In this document: one piece after another, positions 54,053 through 63,389 of the stretch | Layout: the number at the start of each line of letters is the position of its first letter | Position numbering within the stretch: position 1 is the stretch's first letter | Assembly: GCF_024622505.1 (NCBI RefSeq) | Contig: NZ_JANKAS010000005.1 | Coordinates: forward strand, 62,001-126,000 | Direction: 5' to 3' | Source: Irregularibacter muris | GTDB lineage: Bacteria; Bacillota; Clostridia; Eubacteriales; Garciellaceae | DNA: 64,000 nt | Made by a program: the position numbers and the translations under genes | Notes under the pieces: model-generated | What the model was told of the DNA's origin: nothing | What the model saw: only the letters and a program-made list of their open reading frames with translations | Database searches by the model: none

Positions 54053-55099
54053 TTAATGTCGTATCCTTTGTTTTTTAATTTTTTCAATAATGGGTATTGC
54101 TTTTTCAGAAAGTAAAAAGTTATAGGTAGTTTGGGGCACCAATTTCCCTATCTCCTGGATTTTTCCTACTCTAATGAGTTCCCTTACCTTAGAAGCACTA
54201 ATGATTTCATGATCTTTTTGTACCCTAGGTATTTCCACCACCTCTACCCCATATCCAGGAAGAATTTCCTTCATGACCTCATTGTAAGTTTTGGTCACAG
54301 GACAATAGGGTTCTTCCCCTATAAATCTTTTGTTTATCCCTAGGGCTGGCACCATATATTGAGCAAAAACTTCAATATCCAGCATTGCATGAAGTCTGAC
54401 TACATCTCCTTCATCCTTTATGAAATAGGAAGGAAAAGTGGCATTGGAGATAATATAATCCTTGCCCTTATGGATATTCACATTTTTTAAATGGGCAATG
54501 CCTTTTTTAATCAATTCATATCTTACCTCTGAGGGAAAAAGAGATCGATCCTCCCACACCACAAAAAGATGAACAACATCGCTTTCCTGGGCCGCTTTCT
54601 CGATGAGATATTGATGACCTAGGGTAAAGGGATTGCAATTCATCACTAGAGAGGAAATAATTTTCCCCTGTTTCTTCTCCTTGGAAACTTCCCTCACAAA
54701 GTTTTCAATACCCTGAGGATTATTTTCTAGCAAAGCCACCTTATCCTCTACTTGAGCTATGGTTTTAAAACCAAAATAGGAAAAGGACTTTATGTTTTCA
54801 GGCTTTGTATAAATAAAAAGATGGGTATTCCCTCTTTGGTATTGTGCATTCATCAGCTGGGACATGAGGGAATTGATCACTCCTGTACCCTTATATTTAG
54901 GATCTACTGCGATAGATCTTAGGGTTTTCCCATGAATACCGCCCACAGCTAAAATTTGTTCTCCTTGATAAATACCAATGATCTCTTCCAAGTTCTCATC
55001 TAACCTTAGATGTTGTTGTTTTAAAAATTCTTGTATCCTAATAATCTCAGTTTTATTCTCTTTGTCTATAGTTCTATATTGAAAATTTTCATACTCCAT
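54053..55099 (-). CDS. citC: Citrate lyase ligase (acetyl-ACP activating)
   Basis: 348 aa. Acetylates the prosthetic thiol of CitD to give active lyase, using ATP and acetate. N-terminal GNAT-like domain (GIYQGEQILAVGGIHGKTLR; YKGTGVINSLMSQLM) and a C-terminal nucleotidyl-transferase domain with the HxGH-like NCNPFTLGHQYLIEKAAQES and later ISASKVRELI. It sits 6 bases after citG and 16 before citD2, a common cit operon order. Confidence 0.95.
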   Translation of the reverse strand: MEYENFQYRTIDKENKTEIIRIQEFLKQQHLRLDENLEEIIGIYQGEQILAVGGIHGKTLRSIAVDPKYKGTGVINSLMSQLMNAQYQRGNTHLFIYTKPENIKSFSYFGFKTIAQVEDKVALLENNPQGIENFVREVSKEKKQGKIISSLVMNCNPFTLGHQYLIEKAAQESDVVHLFVVWEDRSLFPSEVRYELIKKGIAHLKNVNIHKGKDYIISNATFPSYFIKDEGDVVRLHAMLDIEVFAQYMVPALGINKRFIGEEPYCPVTKTYNEVMKEILPGYGVEVVEIPRVQKDHEIISASKVRELIRVGKIQEIGKLVPQTTYNFLLSEKAIPIIEKIKKQRIRH

Positions 55100-55105
55100 T
55101 CGGGC

Positions 55106-55978
55106 TCACACTCCTGTATCCTCCAGCATGCCCAAGAAAACGGTCACCGCCATAAGATCCGCTGAGCCACCGGGACTAATATTTCTTTTAATAAAATCTC
55201 TATCCATGACTTCTATGGCTTCCTTTCCCTTTTTGGAAAAAACCCCTCCCTGGGATATTATTTTCCTAGCATATTTTTGCACATATTCTAGTCCACCTAT
55301 ACCCTGGCGAGAGATTACATTACTGTCTACACAGAGGGTCATGATACTTAGTAAAATTTGGATGAGGATATGGTTAATCTCTATTTCATCCTGGGAGGAC
55401 AAATCTCTAAAGAGGTCTATTCCCTTTTTCCTCACCGTTTTAAATCCTGATTCTACCTCTCCGCGAATACCTGTAATTCCATACTGTAAAAAGAGTTTTT
55501 CCCCATAGGTAAACTGTTTCTTATTTTTTAGATTTTCCAATTCTGTATGAGTTATACCTTTGGTCATTTGAGCAACAACTTCACAGACCCTTTCGGCTTT
55601 GGGATTTTGTTTCTCTTCTTTCTGGTAGAGATAACCCACCGCGGCACATAAAATTCCTAGGGAAAAGATAATGCCCTTATGAGTATTTATGCCCCTAGTG
55701 CTCTTAAACATTTTCTCTTCCATTTCTATACCAATAGATCGTATCTCTCCTAAGAGTTGGGAAAGATCTAAACCTTGAAAGTTCATACCCTGTAAGGTAC
55801 AGCGAAAAAAACCTTCATATAAGGATGCCCCGCTAGACATAAAGGTAAAAAAGTCCATATCCCTATGAGCTCCTGAGTTGTTTCGATCCACTAAACCTGG
55901 CTTTGGAGTAGCACTTACCTCGTACAGCACAGATTTTTGCGCTAAATAGGCCACATAGGTACAAAATGCCTTATCCAC
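55106..55978 (-). CDS. citG: Triphosphoribosyl-dephospho-CoA synthase
   Basis: 290 aa. Makes the citrate-lyase prosthetic-group precursor from ATP and dephospho-CoA. YEVSATPKPGLVDRNNSGAH, DFFTFMSSGASLYEGFF, GINTHKGIIFSLGILCAAVG and SPGGSADLMAVTVFLGML are the family signatures. It is first in the operon citG-C-D2-E2-F2-X, which begins right after a copy of the candidate GntR operator. GGGAGGGAGC serves as RBS. Confidence 0.94.
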   Translation of the reverse strand: MDKAFCTYVAYLAQKSVLYEVSATPKPGLVDRNNSGAHRDMDFFTFMSSGASLYEGFFRCTLQGMNFQGLDLSQLLGEIRSIGIEMEEKMFKSTRGINTHKGIIFSLGILCAAVGYLYQKEEKQNPKAERVCEVVAQMTKGITHTELENLKNKKQFTYGEKLFLQYGITGIRGEVESGFKTVRKKGIDLFRDLSSQDEIEINHILIQILLSIMTLCVDSNVISRQGIGGLEYVQKYARKIISQGGVFSKKGKEAIEVMDRDFIKRNISPGGSADLMAVTVFLGMLEDTGV

Positions 55979-56001
55979 TTTAGCTCCCTCCCTTTGAGGT
56001 C

Positions 56002-56018
56002 ATTGTATACGGTATCCC
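56002..56018. promoter_or_regulatory. Candidate GntR operator before citG
   Basis: ATTGTATACGGTATCCC, 24 bases upstream of the citG start. It matches the element before citS (57602-57618) at 16 of 17 bases. A shared site near two cit units with an embedded FadR-type regulator is strong circumstantial evidence for a regulatory site. Confidence 0.6.
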
Positions 56019-56049
56019 GTGCTTATCCAAAAAAATAAAACAAAACTTT

Positions 56050-56087
56050 GATAAAGACCTACCAGAAAATTCTAGTAGATCTTTATC
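56050..56087 (-). terminator. Terminator of citS
   Basis: GATAAAGACCTAC (56050-56062) pairs with GTAGATCTTTATC (56075-56087, one G-U). On the minus strand a T-rich stretch follows. It separates citS from the citG operon. Confidence 0.85.
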
Positions 56088-56100
56088 CTTATAAATATTA

Positions 56101-57429
56101 TTACATAAATAATCCAAATAGTACACTACCAATAACCAACACAAGTCCTCCCCCTAGACGGGATGAGATTTGAGCATAGGGCATTAATTCCATTCTATCA
56201 GCAGCTCCTAATACTTGGATATCACCGGAACCTCCCCTATTGGCCATACAAAGACCAGCAGTTACAGAAGAGTCTACAAAGAAGAATCCTACTAAGTGAC
56301 CTACTAAACCACTACCTACTACTGCACCAATTATGATGAATACCGCTACTACAACATTTTGAAGGGTGATCGCAGCAATAATTTCTCCTAAATCTGTGAA
56401 AGCAATCCCCACACCTGCCATCATAACTAAAAGGAATTGTTTGGTAAAGAAGGTTTGTAATTTCTTTGCCCCTACCTTTAGGTTCTCAGGAATAAGATTG
56501 AAGGCATTGGCAAGAACTACGAAAATAATCATATAGGCAAACTTATGAATGACAACGCCTCCAATACTTGGAAGAATATATCCAGAGAATAAACTTCCTA
56601 GGGCATAGAACATTCCTGCCAAAACAAGACCATTGGCTATCTCTCTTAAATTTGGTTTGTAATCTACCTTATCCTCTGCATCAAGTTCAGCAGATTTTCT
56701 CATTAGGTTGGTCTTATCCCCTGTCAATGCAGGCTTTGCCTTTCCTAATTTATTTAATAAGGCGGCTGCAATAATCGCAAAGATATTTCCTATGGTTAGG
56801 ATGGAAATAGCAAAGGAGTAATATTCACCCTTAGGTTGTCCTGTGGTAGCCTCCCAAATTTCACTTAAAGGCACAGCTCCTGCACCGTTACCACCACCCA
56901 TAATAGGTAGTACATATTTTATAGCAACTTCTACAGGGGCAATTCCCATGAAAAGTCCTGCCACAATTCCAAAGATCATGGCAAATAATACACCCCCAAG
57001 AATGGCTGGAATATATCCTAAGAATGATCTTACCAATAATTTTCTGTCTACTGATAATACAGAACCAGTAATCAGTACCACTACGAATAGAGTTAGAAAA
57101 TCAACATCATCCATAAATACCGTGGCAGACTCCACGTACTTTGCAGGTAAAATGCCTGCATAAACTAAATAGGCTGTTCCTATAAAGGCTAAAATAGGGC
57201 CACCACCGATATAGGTATTCCAAAGAGGAACTCTTTCCCCTACTTCATTAAAAATAATTCCTAGAAAATATAATAATGCAAATGAGCTCGCCATACCAGT
57301 TCCCAGAGTTTCTGTAAAGATAGATGCTACCATAATTACTGCAAAAATAACAAATAGATAAACTGGCATTCCGAATATGGTAAAACCATTATTACTCTTT
57401 AGCTGATTTGTTGTAATTTTTTCACCCAT
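56101..57429 (-). CDS. citS: Citrate/2-hydroxycarboxylate:sodium symporter (CitS family)
   Basis: 442 aa, about eleven membrane helices with two re-entrant loops that carry the family's GGxG motifs: IMGGGNGAGAVPLSEI and ANRGGSGDIQVLGA. The 2HCT family imports citrate, malate or lactate-exchanged citrate with Na+; the exact substrate is inferred from the adjoining citrate lyase genes. The ATG at 57429 has AGAGGTG upstream; an in-frame GTG three codons earlier lies in that RBS. It has its own terminator and an upstream operator. Confidence 0.93.
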   Translation of the reverse strand: MGEKITTNQLKSNNGFTIFGMPVYLFVIFAVIMVASIFTETLGTGMASSFALLYFLGIIFNEVGERVPLWNTYIGGGPILAFIGTAYLVYAGILPAKYVESATVFMDDVDFLTLFVVVLITGSVLSVDRKLLVRSFLGYIPAILGGVLFAMIFGIVAGLFMGIAPVEVAIKYVLPIMGGGNGAGAVPLSEIWEATTGQPKGEYYSFAISILTIGNIFAIIAAALLNKLGKAKPALTGDKTNLMRKSAELDAEDKVDYKPNLREIANGLVLAGMFYALGSLFSGYILPSIGGVVIHKFAYMIIFVVLANAFNLIPENLKVGAKKLQTFFTKQFLLVMMAGVGIAFTDLGEIIAAITLQNVVVAVFIIIGAVVGSGLVGHLVGFFFVDSSVTAGLCMANRGGSGDIQVLGAADRMELMPYAQISSRLGGGLVLVIGSVLFGLFM

Positions 57430-57600
57430 TAAGTACACCTCTTTTCATTTTTATAGAAATCCATCTTTTCCATGTTTATATTCTTTGCTTTTAAATTGGA
57501 GCTATACATCTCTTTGAAATAAATTTCTTGATTTTCACTAGATTATACTAGCATTTATTTCTTTTCTAAAAATCTCCATAAAAGCATAGAAATCATGATT

Positions 57601-57638
57601 GATTGTATACAGTATCCCGAGTACGGTATCCCGTATCC
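57601..57638. promoter_or_regulatory. Candidate GntR operator cluster before citS
   Basis: GATTGTATACAGTATCCCG (57601-57619) followed by a partial second copy, GTACGGTATCCCGTATCC (57621-57638). The first copy matches the site before citG at 16 of 17 bases. It lies about 170 bases upstream of citS, in a 319-base gap that otherwise shows no gene. Confidence 0.6.
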
Positions 57639-57748
57639 TCTCCAAGACTTCTACTACTATTTTAAATTTAAAGGATTACATTGCCAAGTTTTTTTGGTGT
57701 ATTTGCTTGTACTTTTGATGTACTTTTTATGGGCTTTACTTTTTCTTC

Positions 57749-58246
57749 CTAATTGGGGATATGCTCAATGATATATCTGATCACAAGGGGCAATAGGGTA
57801 ATGACAGTAATTAATCGCATCAAATGCATTAAAGCTACCTTTTTTACGTCGGCGCCATAGGCCTCTGCAATAATAGTAGTATCCGCAAGCCCACCGGGAG
57901 CTGTACTAAACAAAGCTGTTACTAAATCTAAATCAGTGAAACGGTAAACAATATATCCTGTAATTACGCATAGGGTTGTAAGCCCTATCACTAAGATAAT
58001 GGTAGGAAAAATCAATTCTCTTAACTCATAAAAGGATTCTTTTGTAAATCGAAGCCCAATAAGCCCTCCAATGACCATTTGGGCTACCAGTTTAAAATTC
58101 CCAGGGATATACCCCTTATCGGTAAAGATATTTAATAGGGCTACAGCAAACATAGATCCAATCATGGCTCCAGCGGGAATCTTAAGTTTTATTCCCAACA
58201 GGCCTCCTGCCCCTGCTGCCAAAAGGGTAAGCATAAGTTTTTCCAT
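57749..58246 (-). CDS. AbrB-type (AimA-like) membrane protein, half-length
   Basis: 165 aa with about four or five hydrophobic helices. LLAAGAGGLLGIKLKIPAGA, then MIGSMFAVALLN, and FSTAPGGLADTTIIAEAYGA with a VMRLITVITLLPL-type tail define the membrane AbrB duplication. Typical proteins have two such repeats (about 340 aa); this has one, so it probably dimerises. Family links to ammonia or carboxylate transport are unproven. It precedes citS on the same strand and may be its accessory. Confidence 0.72.
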   Translation of the reverse strand: MEKLMLTLLAAGAGGLLGIKLKIPAGAMIGSMFAVALLNIFTDKGYIPGNFKLVAQMVIGGLIGLRFTKESFYELRELIFPTIILVIGLTTLCVITGYIVYRFTDLDLVTALFSTAPGGLADTTIIAEAYGADVKKVALMHLMRLITVITLLPLVIRYIIEHIPN

Positions 58247-58302
58247 TGTATTTATTCCTTTCTATAATAGATTTCCTCCATGAGGATAGAAAATAAAAAA
58301 AC

Positions 58303-58353
58303 AAAAAGCCATTAAAGTCGGGAATTTTTTCCTAACTCTAATGCCTTTTGTAA
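58303..58353 (-). terminator. Terminator of glnS
   Basis: Imperfect stem on the minus strand (AAAGGCATTA... with ...TAATGGCTTT) closing an AAAAAATT loop, followed by a T-run. Several G-U or mismatched pairs lower its strength. Confidence 0.7.
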
Positions 58354-58372
58354 ATTTTTTTGTCCATCCCTT

Positions 58373-60028
58373 TTATCGGTTTAATTTAAAAGAGCTTTTT
58401 AGGGATACAATCCGATTAAAGACCAACTTATCCTTTGTGGTATATTTAGGATCAACATTAAAGTAACCATGACGGAAAAACTGGAATTTATCATGGAGTT
58501 TTGCGTCGGCCATAGTGGGCTCTACAAGACCTTGTAATACCTCTAAAGAATTGGGATTGATATTCTCTAGGAAATGTCTTTCTTCTTTTTGATCTTCATC
58601 AAGGATTAAAGGCTCATATAATCTCATTTCAGCTGGCATTGCTTGGCTAGCTTCCACCCAGTGAATTGTTCCTTTTACTTTTCTTCCTGTAAAACCCGTA
58701 CCACTTTTGGTTTCTGGATCATAGGTACAGCGGATTTCTACCACATTGCCCTCATCATCTTTGATGACCTCATTACATTGAATAAAGTAGGCATGTTTAA
58801 GACGCACTTCATTTCCAGGAAACAGTCTGAAATATTTCTTGGGCGGATTTTCCATGAAGTCCTCCTGCTCAATATAGATTTCCCTAGAAAAAGGTATTCT
58901 TCTTTCTCCCATTTCTGGATTTTCAGGATTATTTTCCGCTGGTAAATATTCTATTTGACCTTCAGGATAGTTTGTAATAACTACCTTTAAGGGTTTTAGT
59001 ATAGCCATGGTTCTTAATGCTTTTTGTTTTAAATCATCTCTAATGAAATGTTCTAACATTTGCATATCTACCATACTATAATTTCTGGCTACACCAATTT
59101 CTCGGCAGAAGTTTCTAATGGCTTCAGGAGTATACCCTTTTCTTCTAAGTCCTGAAATGGTAGGCATACGAGGATCATCCCATGAATCCACTATTCCCTC
59201 ATCTACCAATTGTTTAAGTTTTCTTTTGCTCATTACCGTATTGGTCAAATTCAATCTAGCAAACTCATATTGGCGGGGTACATTCTCTGTCTCACATTCT
59301 TCTATTACCCAATTATATAAAGGCCTATGGTCTTCAAACTCTAGGGTACAAACAGAGTGGGTTACCCCTTCTATGGCATCCCCTAAAGGATGAGCGAAAT
59401 CATACATAGGATAAATACACCATTTGTCTCCTGTATTGTGATGGGAAGCATGGGCAATACGATATAATACCGGATCTCTCATGTTCATGTTGGGGGAAGT
59501 CATATCTATTTTTGCTCTTAGTACTTTAGAGCCATCTTGGTATTCTCCCTTGGCCATAGCTTCAAATAATTCTAAATTTTCTTTTACAGAACGGTTTCTA
59601 TAAGGACTTTCCTTACCAGGTTGAGTCAAACTTCCTCTGTATTCCCTAATCTCTTCTGAGGATAAATCATCTACATAGGCTTTTCCTTTTTGAATTAATA
59701 AGATTGCTTTTTCATACATGTATTCAAAATAATCCGAAGCAAAGTGTAGATTATCCCACTTAAATCCTAGCCACTGTACATCTTCTTTAATGGATTCCAC
59801 ATATTCCACATCTTCCTTCAAAGGGTTAGTATCATCAAAGCGAAGATTTGTTTTCCCTTTAAATTCACGGGCCAATTCAAAATTCAGTGTAATAGATTTT
59901 GCATGACCGATGTGTAAATATCCATTGGGCTCTGGTGGGAAACGAGTGATAATTTCCTTGTGTTTTCCTGATTCTAAATCTTCAATAACTATATTTCTAA
60001 TAAAATTTGATGAAGTATTATTATCCAT
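58373..60028 (-). CDS. glnS: Glutaminyl-tRNA synthetase
   Basis: 551 aa. Class I synthetase: HIGH-type [40 protein letters not shown] (KMSKS-like), and a C-terminal anticodon-binding beta-barrel (about 345-545). [13 protein letters not shown] and [20 protein letters not shown] match GlnRS rather than GluRS. The ATG at 60028 follows AAAGGTG; the GTG three codons earlier overlaps that RBS. Most Firmicutes lack GlnRS and make Gln-tRNA(Gln) with GatCAB; here both occur. I see no T-box upstream. Confidence 0.96.
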   Translation of the reverse strand: MDNNTSSNFIRNIVIEDLESGKHKEIITRFPPEPNGYLHIGHAKSITLNFELAREFKGKTNLRFDDTNPLKEDVEYVESIKEDVQWLGFKWDNLHFASDYFEYMYEKAILLIQKGKAYVDDLSSEEIREYRGSLTQPGKESPYRNRSVKENLELFEAMAKGEYQDGSKVLRAKIDMTSPNMNMRDPVLYRIAHASHHNTGDKWCIYPMYDFAHPLGDAIEGVTHSVCTLEFEDHRPLYNWVIEECETENVPRQYEFARLNLTNTVMSKRKLKQLVDEGIVDSWDDPRMPTISGLRRKGYTPEAIRNFCREIGVARNYSMVDMQMLEHFIRDDLKQKALRTMAILKPLKVVITNYPEGQIEYLPAENNPENPEMGERRIPFSREIYIEQEDFMENPPKKYFRLFPGNEVRLKHAYFIQCNEVIKDDEGNVVEIRCTYDPETKSGTGFTGRKVKGTIHWVEASQAMPAEMRLYEPLILDEDQKEERHFLENINPNSLEVLQGLVEPTMADAKLHDKFQFFRHGYFNVDPKYTTKDKLVFNRIVSLKSSFKLNR

Positions 60029-60252
60029 AGAGCACACCTTTCTTTTTTGCTATTTCCTTTTATTCATATTCTCTAAATATATCATAAAACCCGCTATTTT
60101 TCTATGGAATATTCCATGGTTATCTATCTTCCAGCTAGTTTTTCCCTATACTCTACTGATTATCCCTTTTCACTATTTGCCTCATATTTCATTCATTGTT
60201 CTCCTCAAATAGGAAAATGATCATGCCTGATGATAGGATAGATATCCATCCC

Positions 60253-61149
60253 CTATTCCTTGGCCACTACCCTATTTCCCCCTTCTTTTTTTCCCTGAAG
60301 GAGTAGAGAATAGGCCTCCTCTATAAATTCATCCGCATTAATATCTGGCTTTAGAGCCGTATAAACCCCTATACTGATGGTGATCTCTTTCGTAGTCTCT
60401 TTATAAGTAAAAGGGTGATTTTCTATCATTTTTCTGATTTCCTGAGCCTTTTCCTTAGTCCCTTGGGGATCTATGTCCTCTATGCAAAGGATAAACGCAT
60501 CGTCAGTATATCTTGCCATCCATCCCTTTTCTTTCACTTTTCCCTGTACTTTTTGGGCTAGGGTTTTCAGTACATGATTTCCATATTCAGGACCATGGAC
60601 TTTATTGATATTTCGAAAATGATCAATATCTAAGATCATGAGAGAAATATATTGATCTTGTATATGGCTATTTATGATTTCATAGGGTAGTCGTTCCTTA
60701 ATATATCTGAGATTATATACATCTGTTAGGGCATCTTTAATAATGAAAGCATTTCTCTCTTCCAATAATTTATAGATATCGTTTCTAGATTCATCTACAA
60801 TATCAAATAGTAGACGCTCCTCACTGATGTCCTTTAATAGCTCTAGTACGACTTCCTGCTCCATTAATGCTAAGGGGATAGCCTGCACCATATATATCTT
60901 TTCCCCATTATATTCAATCTTCATAAAGGGTTTTTTCTCTTGAAGGGCTCTTCTGGAAATACAGTTTTCACAAACCACACCCCTCTGCCAAAAATCATAA
61001 CAAATTGTATTGGAAGCTAGAATATGTCCTCCAGAATAATCCAACACTTGATTTTTTATTGGATCTACTATACGGGCAATATCATATAATTTTCTTGAAA
61101 ATTCTATATGTTTTACAAATTCATCTATAGATAATTGATTTTTTACCAT
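60253..61149 (-). CDS. Degenerate GGDEF protein with N-terminal sensor
   Basis: 298 aa. Residues about 15-115 form a PAS-like sensor with Cys-50, Cys-60 and Cys-63 (CYDFWQRGVVCENC), possibly a redox or cofactor site. Residues about 135-296 are a GGDEF domain: KDALTDVYNLRYIKE, ILDIDHFRNINKVHG and SIGVYTAL are intact. The active loop, normally RxGG(D/E)EF, is YTDDAF (214-219), so both glycines and the acid that helps catalysis are altered. It is probably a c-di-GMP sensor or a dead enzyme, not a normal cyclase. Confidence 0.87.
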   Translation of the reverse strand: MVKNQLSIDEFVKHIEFSRKLYDIARIVDPIKNQVLDYSGGHILASNTICYDFWQRGVVCENCISRRALQEKKPFMKIEYNGEKIYMVQAIPLALMEQEVVLELLKDISEERLLFDIVDESRNDIYKLLEERNAFIIKDALTDVYNLRYIKERLPYEIINSHIQDQYISLMILDIDHFRNINKVHGPEYGNHVLKTLAQKVQGKVKEKGWMARYTDDAFILCIEDIDPQGTKEKAQEIRKMIENHPFTYKETTKEITISIGVYTALKPDINADEFIEEAYSLLLQGKKEGGNRVVAKE

Positions 61150-61165
61150 GTTTATCCCCCTCTTT

Positions 61166-62497
61166 TTATTCAGCAGGCAAATATACCGATACTTTTGTTC
61201 CTTGTTGGTATTTGCTCTCTATTTCAATTTTTCCACGATGGATATCCACAATCCATTTGGCTATAGAAAGGCCTAGGCCTGTTCCACCTTGTTCTCTTGT
61301 TCTGACCTTATCGGTTCTATAAAATCGATCAAAGACCCTTTTTATCTCTTCAGCTTTCATTCCTATTCCCTGATCTATGACCTCTACCATCACACCGTTT
61401 TTAAAAGATTTTCCCTTTATCCTGATCATGCTATTTGGGCTGCTGTATTTTATGGCGTTGTCAATTAAAATGACCATAAGTTGTCTTAGTTTATTGGAGT
61501 CCGCCAAAATTTTTAGGTTTTCCTCAATATCTCCAAAAATTCTTATTTGGCTTTTTGCTGCCAAGGGCATTAGTTTTTCATTAACGTCTTGCAATAAGAA
61601 GGTAAAATCTACTTCCTGTTGTTCGAGTAAGGTCTCTCCAGAATCTACCCTCGCAAGGAACAATAAATCCTCAATTAGCTTATTCATTCTAAGGGTTTCA
61701 TCATAGGCATTATTGATCCAATAGTCCTGACTAGAAACCAGTTCATTTGGACTTCCCTTTACCACCTCTAGATTGGTTTGTACCACTGCCAAAGGGGTAC
61801 GCAATTCATGGGAAGCATCTGCCACAAATTCCTCTTGTCTTTTCCATGATTTTTGAATAGGGACTAAGGATCGTCCAGCTAGAATATATCCTCCAATAAA
61901 GGAAAGGGTTATCCCCACGATTACCGTTGAAAGTAAGGTAAAGGTCAGCCTATTGAGTACATCCTTTTCATTTTTTAGGGTTTTTATCGTCTGTATGGTG
62001 CGAAGATTATTTCTTTGCAAATCTGTAGAAAAGACTACGGTGCATATTCTATAATTGATTCCCTCTTGACTTATGGTTTGGAAATAAAATTCTCTATTTA
62101 AATCTCTTATTATTTTATCATTTTCCTCCAGCTGGTTCATTACGCCTTTTCGTATTCCTTTTAACAATTCATCATCTAACTCTATATAGCTCGAGTTGAT
62201 ATTCATACTTTGCTCTGTATCCCATACAATATAAGAAATATTGTTTCTGATCATATTATGAATGATACGGGCATATTCATTTTTCTTTTCTAAATCTATT
62301 TCTTTATCCTTTGTATTATCCTGTAGGAAATTTACATAACTTTCCACTTGATGAGAAGAAGTAATCAATGTCTCGTCAATATCACTATAGAGATTGTAAT
62401 ACATTAATACATAGACAAATATAGAAATGATGGATAAAATGACCGTCAGCACTAAAGTATTAAAAAAGGTAAGTCTCAGTCGTAATTTATTAAGCAT
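61166..62497 (-). CDS. Sensor histidine kinase (HAMP-less EnvZ/CpxA type)
   Basis: 443 aa. Two membrane helices (about 8-30 and 185-208) flank an extracytoplasmic sensor of about 155 residues. DHp carries the His in ADASHELRTPLAVVQTNLEV. The HATPase domain has MVILIDNAIKYSSPNS, VIDQGIGMKAEEIKRVFDRF and GLGLSIAKWIVDIHRGKIEI. It overlaps the response-regulator gene by 8 bases. The signal is unknown. It follows the response regulator as in typical OmpR/EnvZ-type pairs. Confidence 0.9.
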   Translation of the reverse strand: MLNKLRLRLTFFNTLVLTVILSIISIFVYVLMYYNLYSDIDETLITSSHQVESYVNFLQDNTKDKEIDLEKKNEYARIIHNMIRNNISYIVWDTEQSMNINSSYIELDDELLKGIRKGVMNQLEENDKIIRDLNREFYFQTISQEGINYRICTVVFSTDLQRNNLRTIQTIKTLKNEKDVLNRLTFTLLSTVIVGITLSFIGGYILAGRSLVPIQKSWKRQEEFVADASHELRTPLAVVQTNLEVVKGSPNELVSSQDYWINNAYDETLRMNKLIEDLLFLARVDSGETLLEQQEVDFTFLLQDVNEKLMPLAAKSQIRIFGDIEENLKILADSNKLRQLMVILIDNAIKYSSPNSMIRIKGKSFKNGVMVEVIDQGIGMKAEEIKRVFDRFYRTDKVRTREQGGTGLGLSIAKWIVDIHRGKIEIESKYQQGTKVSVYLPAE

Positions 62498-63170
62498 CCT
62501 TTTTCTCCTTAATTACATAGCCCATACCCCGAACGGTTTCAATCATGACCTCTGCCTTATGTCCTAGTTTTTTTCTAAGATAATGGATATATATTTCCAC
62601 ACTATTTTCCATGGCAGTAGCATCTACTCCCCATACTCTATCGAGTATCTGTTCTTTAGATAAGACCATCCCAGGGTTTCTTAAAAATAATTCCAATAGT
62701 TGAGTTTCCTTAGTGGTCAGTCTCTTTATCTTGCCTTTTACCTCTAACTCTCCCTTATCAATGTGTAATTTTATATTAGAAAATTCTAAAATATGATCAT
62801 CTATTAGATCCTTAGGTCTCCTCACCAATGCTCTAAGGCGTGCCAATAATTCCTCAGTAGCAAAGGGTTTAATCAAATAATCATCTGCCCCACTATCTAA
62901 CCCCACTACCCTGTCCTGTACTGTATCTCTGGCGGTAAGAAACAAAACGGGGGTCTTATGATTGTTTGTTCTCAAATCCTTTAATATTTCTAATCCACTT
63001 TTGTTAGGAAGCATGATATCTAAAATAATTACGTCATAAATATCTTTTTCTGCTAATATTTGTCCTTCTTCCCCATCGTTGCAAATATCCACTTGGATAT
63101 TATTTTTCTCTAAAATTTTAGAAAGAGCTGCCGCTAGAGCTTTTTCATCTTCCACTAAAAGTACTCTCAT
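62490..63170 (-). CDS. OmpR-family response regulator
   Basis: 226 aa. Receiver: VEDEKALAAALSKILEKNNI, phospho-acceptor in VIILDIMLPNKSGLEIL, PVLFLTARDTVQDRVVGLDS and DDYLIKPFATEELLARL. Output wHTH: KRLTTKETQLLELFLRNPGM, then VWGVDATAMENSVEIYIHYL. The start is taken at the ATG 63170, with AGGTG 6 bases before; two earlier start codons are in frame. It pairs with the kinase by overlap. Confidence 0.93.
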   Translation of the reverse strand: MRVLLVEDEKALAAALSKILEKNNIQVDICNDGEEGQILAEKDIYDVIILDIMLPNKSGLEILKDLRTNNHKTPVLFLTARDTVQDRVVGLDSGADDYLIKPFATEELLARLRALVRRPKDLIDDHILEFSNIKLHIDKGELEVKGKIKRLTTKETQLLELFLRNPGMVLSKEQILDRVWGVDATAMENSVEIYIHYLRKKLGHKAEVMIETVRGMGYVIKEKKDA

Positions 63171-63349
63171 GCTCATCACCTCACTCCTATTATAAAATAT
63201 GTTCCTTTATTTTGCATTAAAATCCTTCTTCTTTCTTTTTATCAATATATTCCCTATGTAATTGTATAAAAATTCACTGCAGTAACCAACAAACTAAAAA
63301 TATTTTATAACTTTTTATATTTTTAAAGGTAATTTAAAGGTTGATCCCC

Positions 63350-63355
63350 TATAAT
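63350..63355 (+). promoter_or_regulatory. -10 box for the zinc-ribbon gene leader
   Basis: A clean TATAAT about 146 bases upstream of the zinc-ribbon start. No good -35 box is found at 16-18 bases, so an alternative sigma factor or an activator may be involved. Confidence 0.35.
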
Positions 63356-63389
63356 AAAGACAAGAAATTAGTTTATCTAATTTTTATAT

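Noticed and set aside
60029-60252. T-box leader before glnS
   Set aside because: No AGGGTGGNACCGCG-type motif and no terminator/antiterminator pair is visible on the minus strand.
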